Made by a program: the position numbers and the translations under genes
Notes under the pieces: model-generated
The model's database searches: none
What the model saw: only the letters and a program-made list of their open reading frames with translations
What the model was told of the DNA's origin: nothing
Shown: in pieces, positions 11,081 through 22,258 of the stretch
Layout: each line of letters begins with the position of its first letter
Position numbering within the stretch: the stretch's first letter is position 1
Assembly: GCA_020744225.1 (NCBI GenBank)
Contig: JAGMWG010000005.1
Location: 310,001 to 374,000 of the forward strand
Source: Paraphoma chrysanthemicola
Lineage: Eukaryota; Ascomycota; Dothideomycetes; Pleosporales; Phaeosphaeriaceae
DNA: 64,000 bases
Direction: 5' to 3'

Positions 11081-11964
11081 GGATTTGGTGCTGCCTGTGA
11101 AGATTGTCCGCGCACAAGCGGAAGTCGTTCAATTGAATCTGCTCGCCGCTAGAAAAGTCTTCGCGTGGCCAATGAATTGGGCCAGAATTCTGAATCTCTA
11201 CCAAACAATGCTTGAAACTCTGGAATTTAGACCCAGTGGTACAGTACTTCTAGGTCAGGAAGCGATGTTAGTGCTTCGAGGCGAGGAGGACAATGCGACG
11301 CGAACTGAACGTCGAAAATGTTACTGTCCGGGATGCGTTGTGATTGGTTGGAGCGACACTTGTCCGAAAAGAGGAAGGCGCAACTCCAGAGGTGATGAGA
11401 GAGTCATTGAATCTTGCACCCAACGTTAAACAAGTATGCTTTGGAAGCACTCGATCGAGTGATTAATCTAGAAGGATAAATATGATGGTCACAAACTCGT
11501 GATGAACTGAGACGGCCTCTGAGCCTGTATGCGGACGCCTGCGGTTATCTAGGGAATGGAGTTTCAGATATGTTCGTAAGACCTGAACTATACACTCATA
11601 AAACATGGCCAAATATATTCGTCCGTGCACTCTATACAGAGATGTCCTAAAGAGTCACTACATACATAGTCTTAGTTTCGTAGGCTGGATATATGTATCT
11701 ACTTCCTGCTGAGGATTCATTGTTGTAGTCGCTTGGAGGTATTCAATCATCTATTAGTGTTGTGCTAAGCATGTAGAAGGATGTAAAGGCCTCTAGGCAG
11801 TGTTGAGTCTAAACAATTGCCCGTATAGCAAGATTATGCCGCCGAATATATCTTGCCTGATATTTCTCACACACATCACATCAAGTTTGACAATTCGAAG
11901 TACTCAAATAATTCCTCTCGGAAAGTCTTGCCTACTTACTCACGTTTTCTCGGCTCTTGCACTC
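11081..11964. other. Intergenic region, no gene seen
   Basis: About 880 bases, fairly AT-rich between 11560 and 11960. No frame with a recognisable domain. It separates the 5' end of the SET gene from the 3' end of the RING gene. Confidence 0.45.
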
Positions 11965-12441
11965 TCAAATCCACCTATTCCTATACAGCAACTCCCTAAT
12001 CCCCCTCAAACTCCTCTCCACATCATCTACCTCCCTCCTCACCTGCGCGTCCCTGACCTCCAAACCCGCCAATCCATTTAGAGCACGATCCATCAACCTC
12101 AGCGCCTCCGTCCGCCCCGCACTCAGCGCTGGAAGCCATTCCGCCCGACACATCGGACACGTGTGACTCCACGGGTTGCCTGCACGAATGTGTTTTTCTA
12201 AGCACCGGCGCCCAAAGATATGTTTGCAACCAAGCAAGTTGCGGATCTGACATGCATATTCGGGCGTGTCGCGGGGACAGTCGGGATGCACGTATGAAGT
12301 GGGAGGATCGGCGTAGAAGTTGTGGCAGATGGGGCATTCTTGGTCGTTGGGAGAGGCGTTAGGAAGTGAATAAACGGGGAGGGGCAATGTGTGGCGAGAG
12401 AGGAAATTTGAGATTTGGAAGTCTGTTATTGAGTTGGGCAT
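11965..12441 (-). CDS. Small RING-finger protein
   Basis: Single exon, 158 residues from the ATG at 12441. A RING-type finger covers about residues 36-98: CPICHNFY, HPDCP, CQIRNLLGCKHIFGRRCLEKHI and CPMCRAEW. The Cys/His order fits a RING or RING-H2 finger with a lengthened first loop. A helical C-terminus rich in Arg and Leu follows. It is a likely E3 ubiquitin ligase or adaptor; the partner is unknown. It lies on the same strand as the truncated RING relative upstream (12466..12846). Confidence 0.75.
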   Translation of the reverse strand: MPNSITDFQISNFLSRHTLPLPVYSLPNASPNDQECPICHNFYADPPTSYVHPDCPRDTPEYACQIRNLLGCKHIFGRRCLEKHIRAGNPWSHTCPMCRAEWLPALSAGRTEALRLMDRALNGLAGLEVRDAQVRREVDDVERSLRGIRELLYRNRWI

Positions 12442-12465
12442 GGTGATGCTTGGATGCTGTTCGTG

Positions 12466-12846
12466 TTAGCAATTTGTGTGAGGTAATGTGTATAGTTTGA
12501 GTTTGAAAGAAAGAAGGAAAGAAGAGCATAAACGATTACTTTTGTGTTGGGGGACTATCACGGGATATATGTGACATGTAGGCGTCGCTATCGAGACCTT
12601 CGCTCCTGTGACGATGTCGTCGACGAGCGGATACTTCCAAGGTTCACAGAAACAACACACGACAGTGACAACAGGCCTCTTTGCGTCACCTTCTGCTGGC
12701 ATACAAGCGCCATGCGTGTGTTTAGAGCAAAATCCTTCTTTGAGCGGTGGCGTAGAAACATTGGCAGCTCCGCTGCTCTCTTTCTTTAGCAGTTCTGGGG
12801 GTGCTAGTACGATGTATAGAAGGTTATCTAAAAGTCGTTCGATCAT
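12466..12846 (-). pseudogene. Truncated relative of the RING-like protein at 7645
   Basis: A 126-codon frame from an ATG at 12846. Residues about 68-95 read VCCFCEPWKYP and later AKVSIATPT, matching the order and spacing of CNICYKPWNAP and ATVSIAAPG in the intact RING-like protein at 7645..8748. The next zinc-binding motif (CGHxxH) is absent and the frame runs into unrelated sequence, so this looks like the front half of a duplicated copy. A missed downstream exon is possible, but the RING gene at 11965..12441 begins almost at once. Confidence 0.4.
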
Positions 12847-13742
12847 ATAACGTATACACTGTACCTTCTTAATGAAATGTATAATATTCTTCTAACATAA
12901 AATTTCAGTATTATTATACTACACTTGTGAAGTTTAGGTCTTGTGGACACTAACGCTTTAAATAACCCAAAAAAATAACACTTGGTACTCTCGTGTTTCC
13001 GTAATAGGCTGACCTAGATAGTCTCTTGCGCTCCGCCTGGAATTTACTGGTAGCGCGGCGATCTAAAGTTCGCATGTTCTCGCGTCTTGGTCAGATACGG
13101 ATTTCATTCTCCCTATTGAAGGTCTCAGAGTGAATTTACACGATCGATTTCGAGCAGCATCCAGCTGACACCAACGATCGGATCTTTCCGAGCTGACCTA
13201 GAACACAAGATCACTACCGTCACAAGTGGCCATTGTCGCTGTATCGATTATCAGTGGCATAGCGATCCCTTGGGATCGCTTTATCAGCTTGCGAAATGAA
13301 GAGGCATGGTCTAAGAGCGGCTTGTGCAGGACGAGGTCTCAGTGACCGCGATAATACCTCCTGTGTATGTCGAAGTTATAAATACCAATTAACTTGTGTT
13401 CTCTGATGAACAGCTAGTGAACGGAACCGGCCTGCCGCTGGTGGGGTTCACTGCCGGCAAAGTGCCCAGTCTTGTGCGGAAAACGTTTCCTAGAACCACC
13501 AATGCTAACAATAGATCGTAGGCACAAGACGTTCGCACTTCTACATCGTACTCCAGTTTATATGGCTCTTGCTGCGCTTCCATTAGTAATCATGGTCTCA
13601 ACCTTGCGAACCCGCTCATTCCGCCCCACTTGCCAAGGCGCTTCCACAGATTATTCGATAGATCTACATCCTTGGTCAATGATCGCGTAAGTAGCGGTCG
13701 CCTTCCTTCATCGCTCACAACATACTCAGGTATTTGCGCACT
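12847..13742. other. Intergenic region with an AT-rich stretch
   Basis: About 900 bases. 12860..12975 is notably AT-rich. No coding frame is convincing. An inverted repeat sits at 13261..13280, listed separately. The 3' part should carry the promoter of the metalloprotease gene. Confidence 0.45.
13261..13280. repeat. Perfect 9-bp inverted repeat
   Basis: The arms AGCGATCCC and GGGATCGCT are exact reverse complements with a two-base TT spacer. It lies about 460 bases upstream of the metalloprotease start. It could be a binding site for a dimeric regulator or a chance palindrome. Confidence 0.5.
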
Positions 13743-15139
13743 ATGGTCGCTGCATCAGTCTGGGTTTATTTCTTCGCAAGCACTGCGGGTGCCCTGTAAG
13801 CTAAAACAAAACCCTCTTTTGCTCATCGAGGCGGATATGTGTACTAAAAGTCGACCCAGAGCCTCAATATGTGGCACCCACGCCGAACAGGCCTCTCTAG
13901 TCTCTTCGAGGACTGAGCGCCGCCAGTTGTACCCGGGACCCCATTCAAGACGAGCAAACAATACGTCTGTGCCACTGAACGTCGATGTGCGCTCCCCATT
14001 TTTAGTGCCAACTTGTGAGCACACAGTGCTGACGAGCTAGCAGGTCTACATGCATGTCATAAGTCCTGATGGCACAAAAGAAGAGGGACACATCGAGTAA
14101 GCTCGAATCCCTAGCGCCTCCCAAGCTGGACGGCAATGGAGCCGCGACTGTGCTGACTCTTTCGGAGCGACGCGACTATCAGTGCGCAGATCGACGTCCT
14201 GAACAATGCGTTTCAACCTGTTGGTTTCGAGTTTAAGCTTGTGGAGACGACTCCCACGGTCAACGAGTATTGGTAAGCCGGCACGAGTGTTGCAAGGTTG
14301 CAAAATTGACTCTCTAGGTACTACAATCTGCGGGAGGGACGTCCAGTGGAATCAGAGGTCGGTTTAGCTCTGCGCAAAGGGGACTTCGGTGCGCTGAATG
14401 TGTACACCATGGGGTAAGTAAGCTGCATAACATGCTCTGGGATGAGCTGACATTATCCGTAGTACCGTCAACACCACAGAGTCTGCCTGGGCTACCCTTC
14501 CCGCTTCTCATGCAGGCTACGATGGCGTCTTCCAGAACAACACAGTATTTTTGGGGGGCAGCAGTCCCATCTATACTGCAGGAATCACACTTGTCCATGA
14601 AGTCGGCCATGTAAGTAAAACACCTTCTCGGATCTCACGTCACACTGCAGATACTAACATAAATGTTGTAGTGGTTTGGTCTCTACCATCCCTTAAACTT
14701 TGGCTGCGCCGTAAGCTATGACTACGTAAGTCCTTCCATGGCGCATACAAGAAAGCTTCTGACAGACATCTAGGTCGCGGACACACCGAACCAGCAAGCA
14801 CCTCTCGCTCAAGGTGGATGTCCAATCGGGTTGTAAGTCGCTCAGATTCATGCTGTATCAATTCTCTAACTTCGAGATAGAGATTCATGTCCCGATCAGC
14901 CCGGCCTAGATTCTATTCGTAAGTTGCGTCTCTGCATCTGTGCAAAAACAATGCTTAAACGCGTTACAGACAATTACATGTCGTACACCGATGACCAGTG
15001 CCGAAACGAATTCACACCCGGCCAAATTCAGAGGATGAGAGAGCAAGTGGCTCTACACCGAGGCCTGATATATCCCGGAATAGACGTCAATAACATCCCT
15101 GAAGATCGCGTTGACATCCCTCCTCCAGAGGACACGTAA
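13743..15139 (+). CDS. Secreted M43B-type zinc metalloprotease (ten exons)
   Basis: A secreted endopeptidase of the pappalysin-like M43 family, rebuilt from ten exons: 13743..13795, 13860..13986, 14044..14096, 14168..14272, 14318..14413, 14463..14610, 14672..14725, 14774..14832, 14881..14918 and 14970..15139; 300 residues. Exon 1 encodes a signal peptide (MVAASVWVYFFASTAGA). The prodomain-like part has SICGTHAEQ and VPLNVDVYMHVIS. The zinc site HEVGHWFGLYH (HExxHxxGxxH) appears only after joining exons 6 and 7, and the Met-turn is HNYMSY across the last junction. Fungal M43B proteins are usually about 270-300 residues, so this is full length. The 14096/14168 junction is the least certain because the frame upstream of 14168 contains a stop and the acceptor is weak. 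Confidence 0.82.
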
Positions 15140-16069
15140 GAAGCGATGACACCTCAACCTTGAAGACGCATAGCTCAGCCTTACTACTAGATAAAATGGC
15201 TTGATTTGCGCTGGCAAGATGAGTATGGGGGTCAGCTTACCATACAACTCGCGATTCTAAAAGAATGTATTCGGGAGACGAAAAATTCGTGAAGGCTCGC
15301 GTACGGCTTTGGAACACAAGATACCTGTCATCGCTCCACATGGCACTGTTTTACAAGACGTCAGGTTACCTGTCTGTCAATCTTCTCGTACCCTCGCACC
15401 GACTCTTGTTGTTTCTTCTGACTTGACTTGCCGTGCCAATTGCTCAATCTCACAAAGTGGCATGATGTCAACCTTCGCGCTCTGCTTGATGTCCTCAAGT
15501 TGACCTGAGTGATTTTCGCAAAGCGGTATCAAATCTTTGTGTAAGTAAAAATATCAGTAGGAGCTCGTGTGAGCGTTCGACATGCCTGAGTGCATATTGT
15601 GTCGCCAACATATGACACTACTTTCAGATTTATCAACGACTCCCTGGTTCATCATGCCTTGAATATACACGTCCCTGAGCAGTTGAAATGTTTATACTGT
15701 TGATTGGATAAGGTCACCCTCTTGCGCCTGCCCGCTCACATCGCCAAACGTGTCATTGGGTTCCAATCTCTTGTACCCATTCTGGATCCTAATGAATTTC
15801 CGCTTCTTGATACTGTGCTCGGAGCATGTGTACGCCTCGGTATAGTTACGTTCGTTAGCATCACCGAGAATTTGATCGCCGAGGAGCTCATTGAGGACCC
15901 ACCGACTAAGCGGGAAGTCCGCAATGGCATTTCGGAACCCCTTCAGCGAAAGTGGTAGCCCTCCTGTTCGGCTAGCCATGCCCATTACTTCTGTTTGCAT
16001 TGGGTTTCACCACCACCGGAAGTAGCTGTAAGATGAAATATAGCCTTTTCCCATATCGACTGTGATGCA
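15140..16069. other. Intergenic region with one doubtful minus-strand frame
   Basis: About 930 bases. The only frame worth noting is 15692..16000 (minus, 102 codons). Its end (KKRKFIRIQNGYKRLEPND ... GDLIQSTV) is loosely reminiscent of the C-terminal tail of some HET proteins, but there is no HET core. I see no other gene. Confidence 0.35.
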
Positions 16070-16816
16070 CTAGCAGACTGTGCCTGAGTGCCTCTCAAGT
16101 CCCTGAAGTGTTTCTCCTTCTTCCTTCTCACTAATCACAACCGCCACATCCGTAATCCTTCCCCCATTAAACCCGCCCAGCTCATAGGGACAACAGCTCA
16201 CCGCAACAATCACATCCTCACATGCCTCGAACTCGACGTAATCTCCAGGCTTACTGCTCCCCAATCTCTTCAAGCTATAATTCGGCGTGTTTTGGAAACA
16301 ATTGAACGGATCCGGCAACTCGAGCACATCTCTCATGCCGTACTTCTGCATCGCTTCCACGATGTTCGATGCGCACGATCGGTGGCCGTGGAGACCTTTG
16401 TCGGTATACAGTTTTGGGAAACACGCCATGAAGGTCATGTCGTGTATCTTTACAGTATCTGCAATTACGCGCAGGACCGGGCGATCTGCATTGCTATACA
16501 GGCATTCTCCGAGGGTGGGCGTCACGCCGCTGAGATGGTACCGCGTGTATGCCATAGACATTTTCTCGTTCGGCAGCGCGGAGGCACTGGATGTGGAATT
16601 GCGCACCCACGCAAAGAGGTCCACTACCTGTTCACCGTGTAGGTCGACGATGCGAAAACGTGTGCCGCGAGGTAGGGAAAAGGCATGGCCATGGCCGGCG
16701 GGGACGAGGGTTTTGGTAAGGCGGCGGTGCGTGCAGAAGGATGTGGGTGATGGCAGAGCGCTGGGTGGGCTTGTCGCGGCTATCTTGTGGTCTCGTGTCG
16801 GTATCGGGACGCGCAT
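16070..16816 (-). CDS. DUF1989 (urea carboxylase-associated) family protein
   Basis: Single exon, 248 residues from the ATG at 16816. The fold is marked by VPAGHGHAFSLPRGTRFRIV, DLHGEQVVDLFAW, LYSNADRPVLRVIADTV and HDMTFMACFPKLY, the usual order in DUF1989 proteins. Bacterial members occur beside urea or guanidine carboxylases, and some form a carboxyguanidine deiminase, so a role in nitrogen-compound use is plausible here. No carboxylase is nearby. The next gene on the same strand is an isochorismatase-fold hydrolase, a superfamily that includes amide-hydrolysing enzymes. The N-terminal 30 residues are Pro/Ser/Thr-rich. Confidence 0.8.
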   Translation of the reverse strand: MRVPIPTRDHKIAATSPPSALPSPTSFCTHRRLTKTLVPAGHGHAFSLPRGTRFRIVDLHGEQVVDLFAWVRNSTSSASALPNEKMSMAYTRYHLSGVTPTLGECLYSNADRPVLRVIADTVKIHDMTFMACFPKLYTDKGLHGHRSCASNIVEAMQKYGMRDVLELPDPFNCFQNTPNYSLKRLGSSKPGDYVEFEACEDVIVAVSCCPYELGGFNGGRITDVAVVISEKEEGETLQGLERHSGTVC

Positions 16817-16890
16817 TGTGGCGGTTCGTCGGGGTCGCTCTCAAGCTGGAGAGTATTCGTGGTTACGGCCACGACATGACGTTGCGGCGG

Positions 16891-17185
16891 TTAAAACTGC
16901 GGAGAAGGATGGCGTTGCCATGGCTGCGTAGTAAATGCTGCGAGGTAATCGGCGGCAAGCTGCAGCCACAAGCTGGGGTCGATTACGTTATGATGCAAGG
17001 CCGATGCGGGCGTGGTGCTATCTGGTGCGGGTGGTTTGGAGATGCGGAGTAGATCTTCGCTTAGCTTGACGACGCCGTGTGGCTGCAGGTGGCCGACAAT
17101 TCCTCCGATTTCTTCGACGTCTTCGCATGTACGAAAACTCGAGCGTGACTCTGGGGACTTCAAATCGAGATAAATGAACTGGTTC
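16891..17185 (-). other. Unassigned coding-like frame upstream of the DUF1989 gene
   Basis: A minus-strand frame of about 95 codons reads coding-like (FIYLDLKSPES, VEEIGGIVGHLQPHGVV, NVIDPSLWLQLAADYLAAF). A plausible splice acceptor (ATATAG) lies just upstream, near 17186. No good first exon, donor or family was found, so I do not call a complete gene. It may be part of a small gene or a remnant. Confidence 0.3.
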
Positions 17186-17429
17186 TATATTCAGCAATCA
17201 GTGCATGACAGATGTTGGGAAACGGCAATGTTGTTGCAATGCTCTTTCATTCTTGACATTTTCGAAGCCATAATGCCAGTTGCATCGATCGACTTAAAGA
17301 TGCATCGCAGACACGTCTACACTATGATCTCCCACATCCGCCTTGGATCATCCTCCTTGTTTGGCTCAAACCCTTCGCGAGGACGGCACCATGCTAATAC
17401 ACTTAGCTGCCGTCATCCTTTCCAAGCAT

Positions 17430-18324
17430 CTAGATGATGATAGAGCCATTCTTGCCAGTGATCAAGCCAATCTCTCCGGGTTGGATAGTACCAGCCTGCA
17501 CCGCCGCAGCATGGTGACGAGCAAGGTTGCCGTACACAGGCATGTACTTGTCAAGGTAAGGCAGAAGCTCCTTAGCACCAGGAGTGTTGCGCCAGTCACG
17601 CATCAGGTCGCAGACAATGGCAAAGAGGGAGTACATTTGCACACCAGCCTTGGCCATCTGGTCGTTTGCGGTGTCACGGACGAGCTCGGTGGTCGTGCCG
17701 GAAGCCTCGATGTTAGCGAAAACGGAATACCCGGCAGCGCGGAGAGACAGAGACAGGAAGGCGGTGCACACGTCGGTAGTGATGCCGGCAAGGATGACTT
17801 GCTTCTTTCCGGTGGCTTCAATGGCAGCACGGAATTGGGCGTTGTCCCAGGCGCTAATCTCTGTTAGTATTTGGTTCTTTGAAAGAGGTAGCAGACACTT
17901 ACTTGACCTCGCCTTGACGGCGGACGAAGGGAGCGTTGGGGTACATTTCAATCATCTCCTTGGGCAGAGGGCCGTTGGGGCCAGTGTCGGCTGAAGTCGA
18001 CAGGATGACTGGGATGTCGAAAACCTGGCCGAGAGCAGCATGGGCCATGATGTTGTTCTGGTACAGGCTGGGGTCCCAGTCGCGAGCAATGTGATAGAGT
18101 CCGACCTGGATATCGAGAATCAGAAGCACCTAGTCCTTGTTAGTATTGAACATAATGGTCACAATGAGGATTCCATACAGAGTTGTTCTTGTCGAGACGC
18201 TCCCATGGGACAGCTGAGAAGTGTCAGTGATTATCAATGTTGGAAGAGTGCGTGTCATACCATCACCGCGGACGGCGTTGACGAGGCCAGCAGCCACAAG
18301 GGCAACAGACGAGAGGAACTTCAT
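17430..18324 (-). CDS. YcaC-like isochorismatase-family cysteine hydrolase, secreted
   Basis: Four exons: 18324..18261, 18213..18179, 18129..17903 and 17853..17430; 249 residues. The core matches YcaC-type hydrolases: LLILDIQVGLYHIARDW (catalytic Asp), STSADTGPNGPLPKEM, NAWDNAQFRAAIEATGKK, and ILAGITTDVCTAF (nucleophile Cys). The C-terminal extension (DWRNTPGAKELL ... YGNLARHH) is also YcaC-like. The first exon encodes a signal peptide (MKFLSSVALVAAGLVNAVRG), unusual for a family that is normally cytosolic. YcaC substrates are not established. All joins restore conserved motifs. Confidence 0.88.
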
Positions 18325-19641
18325 CTTGGTGATTGATTCTTGAGGCTTTGAGTGTTTCCAGGGCCTGTGGTGCTGAAGAGCTGTGGGAGTGCTGCAGAGC
18401 TGGCGTGAGGAGTAACCTGGAGCATCGTGGAGCTGCCTTTATACTTCCCCCAACCCCCATCATGTCCAGCACTGAATCGCCTCCTTGATCTCTAAAGTCC
18501 GTTTTACTGCAAGCATACCCTCGTGTCCACGATAAACTCTCTTGGCCCACCTGCTCCGCGTCTTGTGCGATGCTATCCTCGTCCACATTCGGCTTGAACT
18601 GCATTGGCGAAATCATAGCGGCCTTGATCCCCAGCATCGAAATTGAGGCTACCAAAATCTTCTCGATACTGTTGGATTACTAACGACTTTCCCGCAGTAG
18701 TATGAAGTTTGCAGCCTCAAGATTGGTCATCTTGCATGCGGGGCCTTCGTGTAACGGCTGGCTAGTTTATCCGTTGACCAGGTCGGAATTTCACCGCCAT
18801 GCAGCAGCGTGGTGTTGAGTCTCAGAAGAAAGGCGCTGCTACCACGTGCATGGCCAAAAGCGGTCTTTGATAACAAATGTCCAAGCACGTGTTGCAGCTG
18901 TGCATGTTGTCCCGTTGGTAGCGTCTCGCTTGAGACTGCTTGCACGCGACGCTAACGGGCATCCCCAGCTCCAGAATGCAAGTCAGCGAATGCTTGTCTT
19001 ATTCATCAGCATTTGGTCACCGTCGCTAGTATGGCAAAACGCACGCAGTAGACCCATGCCATGGGTCGAACGGAGCACAGCGTGAACCACGTTAGTCACG
19101 GCTTAGAAATGTAGTCGCGTGCAGATATCCGAGGCTGCGAGCGCTGTCGCACGGTGTCAAGGCCACGCGCTTACGTTGTTCGAGGTCATGATAGATCGCG
19201 GCGATAGTGGAGAGCGTCGACTTTTGCACCGAGATTCGCCGCAGAAGGCTGAGCTGCTGTACTGGTAATCTTGCTCCTTGCTGGCCCCTCACGATCTCGG
19301 TGATTAGGGTCGGAGACGGAGGTGGAGCGCACACAGCTTCCTCCTTCGAACAATGATAGAGTGGAGTCTGCTGATGGTTTACTTGGTTGAAATTTGGGAC
19401 ATTGCTTCAGTGAGAAATAAAGTGCGCGCAGCAACTGTGGCGAACGTTGCGGTGGGAAGGCACGACCCGTCTCGCGCGGTAAATTTCCGACACGAGTATC
19501 CACCCGCTAAATTCTTCCACGTCTGCATGCACACGCACTGGATAAACATAGGAGCCAAGTGCAGATGTTGTATTACGATTATGCTTCTATCAATTCAAGA
19601 TACAATGCTTGCTGCCATCTCCCAGCCTGCAATTCCACTCT
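18325..19641. other. Intergenic region, no gene seen
   Basis: About 1.3 kb between the YcaC-like gene (5' end) and the 3' end of the alpha/beta hydrolase. Short frames on both strands carry no motif. The part next to 18324 should be the promoter of the YcaC-like gene. Confidence 0.45.
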
Positions 19642-21023
19642 CTAAGCGCGAAGACCATTGGCCGCCAACCAGTCCTGGATGACTTGATATCCAGCTGTCG
19701 CGTTATAGTGGAAATTCAGACCGTGGCCTGCTCCGGGCTGGACGTACGCATCGAATGCTGAGGCGGATGGGAATGCAGCCTTAACACCAGCGAGGATGTT
19801 GGATGCGTTACTACCAGGCAATTGCGCGAGGCAGTTTCCTCCACAAAACGGGATATCGTGTTCACCCGTGATGACAAAGGCCGGGCCGGTGAAAGGGCTC
19901 TTGCCGGGGGCGCTACCGATCGTGAGAAGCTCGCCCGTGGTGACTGGCTGTTTGGTCTGCTCGCCAGCCAAAGCCAAACCAACGTCGTAATTGCCAGGGT
20001 ACAAGAATGCATACTGCAGGGCAGTAAGATCCGAGGATGCCATGTAGCCAGATGGGTAGTTCAACGGAGTGACGCTCTTGTTGTAGCCAGTGATAAGGTC
20101 AAGGACCTCTGTAGTTGCAACAATGTCCCAAATCTCCTGAGACTCTAGGTCGACCCCAGCAGCATCAAGAATTGTCTGAAGGCCGGAGACGATATCTCTG
20201 TCAACTTTGTACTGAGTGGCCAGTTTGCGGACACCTTCGTTGGAAGCGTTGCCAAAACGAAGAGGTTGATTCAGCCTTGCGCTGTGCAGGTTCCAGCCCG
20301 CGACAATGTAAGGCAGAAATTGCCCTGCGCCAGAGTATCCTGTTAGGACCACACCGTCGGTGTTGTCGGGGTAGAGCGCTGATAGCCAGTACGACTGCAC
20401 GGCACCGAATGAGTGGCCAACGTGGATGACCTTTTCGTACGCGGCACCAATGTGCGGAATTTCACCGCGACGGAGTTGCAAAGTTACAGAATTGAGTGCC
20501 TCAACCTCGGCTTGTGCTTGAATCTCGTTGAATGGATTGCCATGGGACGAGTTACCAATACCCAGACGGTCGATAGCAAGCGTACTGTAACCGGCTGCCA
20601 ACGCAGTGTTGACATAGCTGTAGTTGTAGTTGTTGTAGTCTAGATCCCAGTAACTGTCGAATTGTTAGCAATCGATCATAATGTTTATAGGCTTTGCTCA
20701 ACATACGTCTTATCGAATCCAATACCGTGAGTCAAAACCTGGATGGTCCCACTGCTGCCACTATCTGGCCGACAATACTGCGCTGAGATGTTGTAGCACC
20801 CTCTTAGGGTTTGATAACCTTCCAGTAAAGTCTGGCTGTAGTTTTTGCCAAACTCGCTGAATTTGATGGCAAAAGCACCAGTATCGAGATTGCTTTCAAC
20901 GGGAACTTCGCGGAATTGGCCTTGCCTTGACGAGATTTGGACAGGTATGAGGAAGTTGGAACATTGCCTAGCAGCCACGGTGCTAGCTAGCACTAAAGCT
21001 GCAAGTTTCTTAAGGATAGCCAT
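19642..21023 (-). CDS. Secreted alpha/beta hydrolase
   Basis: Two exons: 21023..20707 and 20653..19642, with a 53 bp intron; 442 residues. A signal peptide is visible (MAILKKLAALVLASTVAA). The alpha/beta hydrolase fold follows: QVLTHGIGFDKTYWDLDY (oxyanion region), AIDRLGIGNSSHG, the nucleophile elbow HVGHSFGAVQSYW, the acid region VITGEHDIPFC, and the catalytic His in GAGHGLNFHYNATAGY. Several N-x-S/T sites fit a secreted glycoprotein. The substrate is unknown; related fungal proteins are annotated only as esterases or lipase-like. A Tyr/Asn-rich patch (YNNYNYSY) lies just after the intron. Confidence 0.88.
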
Positions 21024-22258
21024 GTTGCCGTCCTAGACGCAAGAAGTTCAGAGTAATTGGTGAGTCGTTGATGATAAACTGTTGTGCCGAAGAATAATTG
21101 CAATGATGCAGCTTTTGTTGGGTGGCGCGCACTTCTCTTATGTATACATGCCGAGCTACCGTGAGCGAAGTCTGCGACTAGCTGCAATGTCAAATTGTAA
21201 TGATTTGACATCTAGATATTTCATCTCGACAGGGTTTGGGCCCGTTTCTTCAACGCCGGTGCTTACTTTGTAGCTCGATCTCTTGTTGAGCGGATTCGTC
21301 GTCCGAACGAATGTGTGACCAATAAGAGTCTACAGGAAGCCACGTACCTTCATCACGGGTACTCACGCGAACCCATGCGCAGTATTGGGACCAGTGTTAC
21401 AAGACCCGGAATGCCGGAATAGTGCGTGTAGACTGCCCAAGTGGGCCGGCGCAAGGCTGATGCACGCCAAACCACGCCATAGCAAAGTGATGCTATCATA
21501 AGAGGCAGCAGTCTAACGATATTAGCCTTCAGGCCTAGCATTTAGTGTATGCTAGATCCAAACCCGGTGCGGAGTAGGACCAATGTTGATTGGGGGCAAG
21601 TCAAGAACATCGAGATGTTGTCGTCCCGTTCTACGCGGAAGCATCGAATTCGCGGTGAAAAGACTACTTGTTCGGCTGCGTTGGCGCCGCGTTGGGTCTT
21701 TGCATGGCAATAGATGCTGCGTCATGCCCATGCCATCATTCATTGGAAGCTCTATGGTTTCCTTGCAGGTCGTGTTATCGTCTTATTGCCGTCTGGCAGT
21801 CACGTTTGGTTGACTTTGGCGTGTCGCGGGACCACGAAGTTGCACAGTCGGAACGGATTCGAGATCCGAGACAACGCTGCGCTGCGACTGGACACGACAT
21901 GTTGATGACAACAGTGTGTCGCCGGACCACCGGAAAAGGTGCGCAATGCTTTGTTTAGGTATGTATTTGAGTTGTGCAGTTGATGTTGCCTTGCTGATGG
22001 AGATCTTCACCTAGAATTCAATTCCAAATAGCTCCATTGACAAGGTGCGGTCGTGCGGAAATCCACGAAACGTCATATTTGGGCGCAATTACAGTGGCGC
22101 GTGCTTCATCTGCCAATTTCCAGTGGATCGGCAAGATGGAAATTGCGAGAATTCTGAGATGGTATTGGACGAGATGTGAACGGTGAAGCATTGGACGATG
22201 AAAGCTAGGTAGTGCTGTCCACCCTCTGCACGTGGAGCTAGCCAATCAGCGCCCCGGC
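21024..22258. other. Intergenic region, no gene seen
   Basis: About 1.2 kb between the alpha/beta hydrolase start and the 3' end of the first sterol-reductase-like gene. Frames at 21583..21958 (plus) and 21783..22245 (minus) are short and motif-free. Confidence 0.45.

Noticed and set aside
10767..11429. Plus-strand 220-codon frame opposite the SET gene
   Set aside because: Its first half is antisense to confirmed SET-gene exons and the rest has no motif.
15692..16000. Minus-strand frame with a tail loosely like a HET-protein C-terminus
   Set aside because: No HET core nearby and resemblance is too weak; not called as a gene or fragment.
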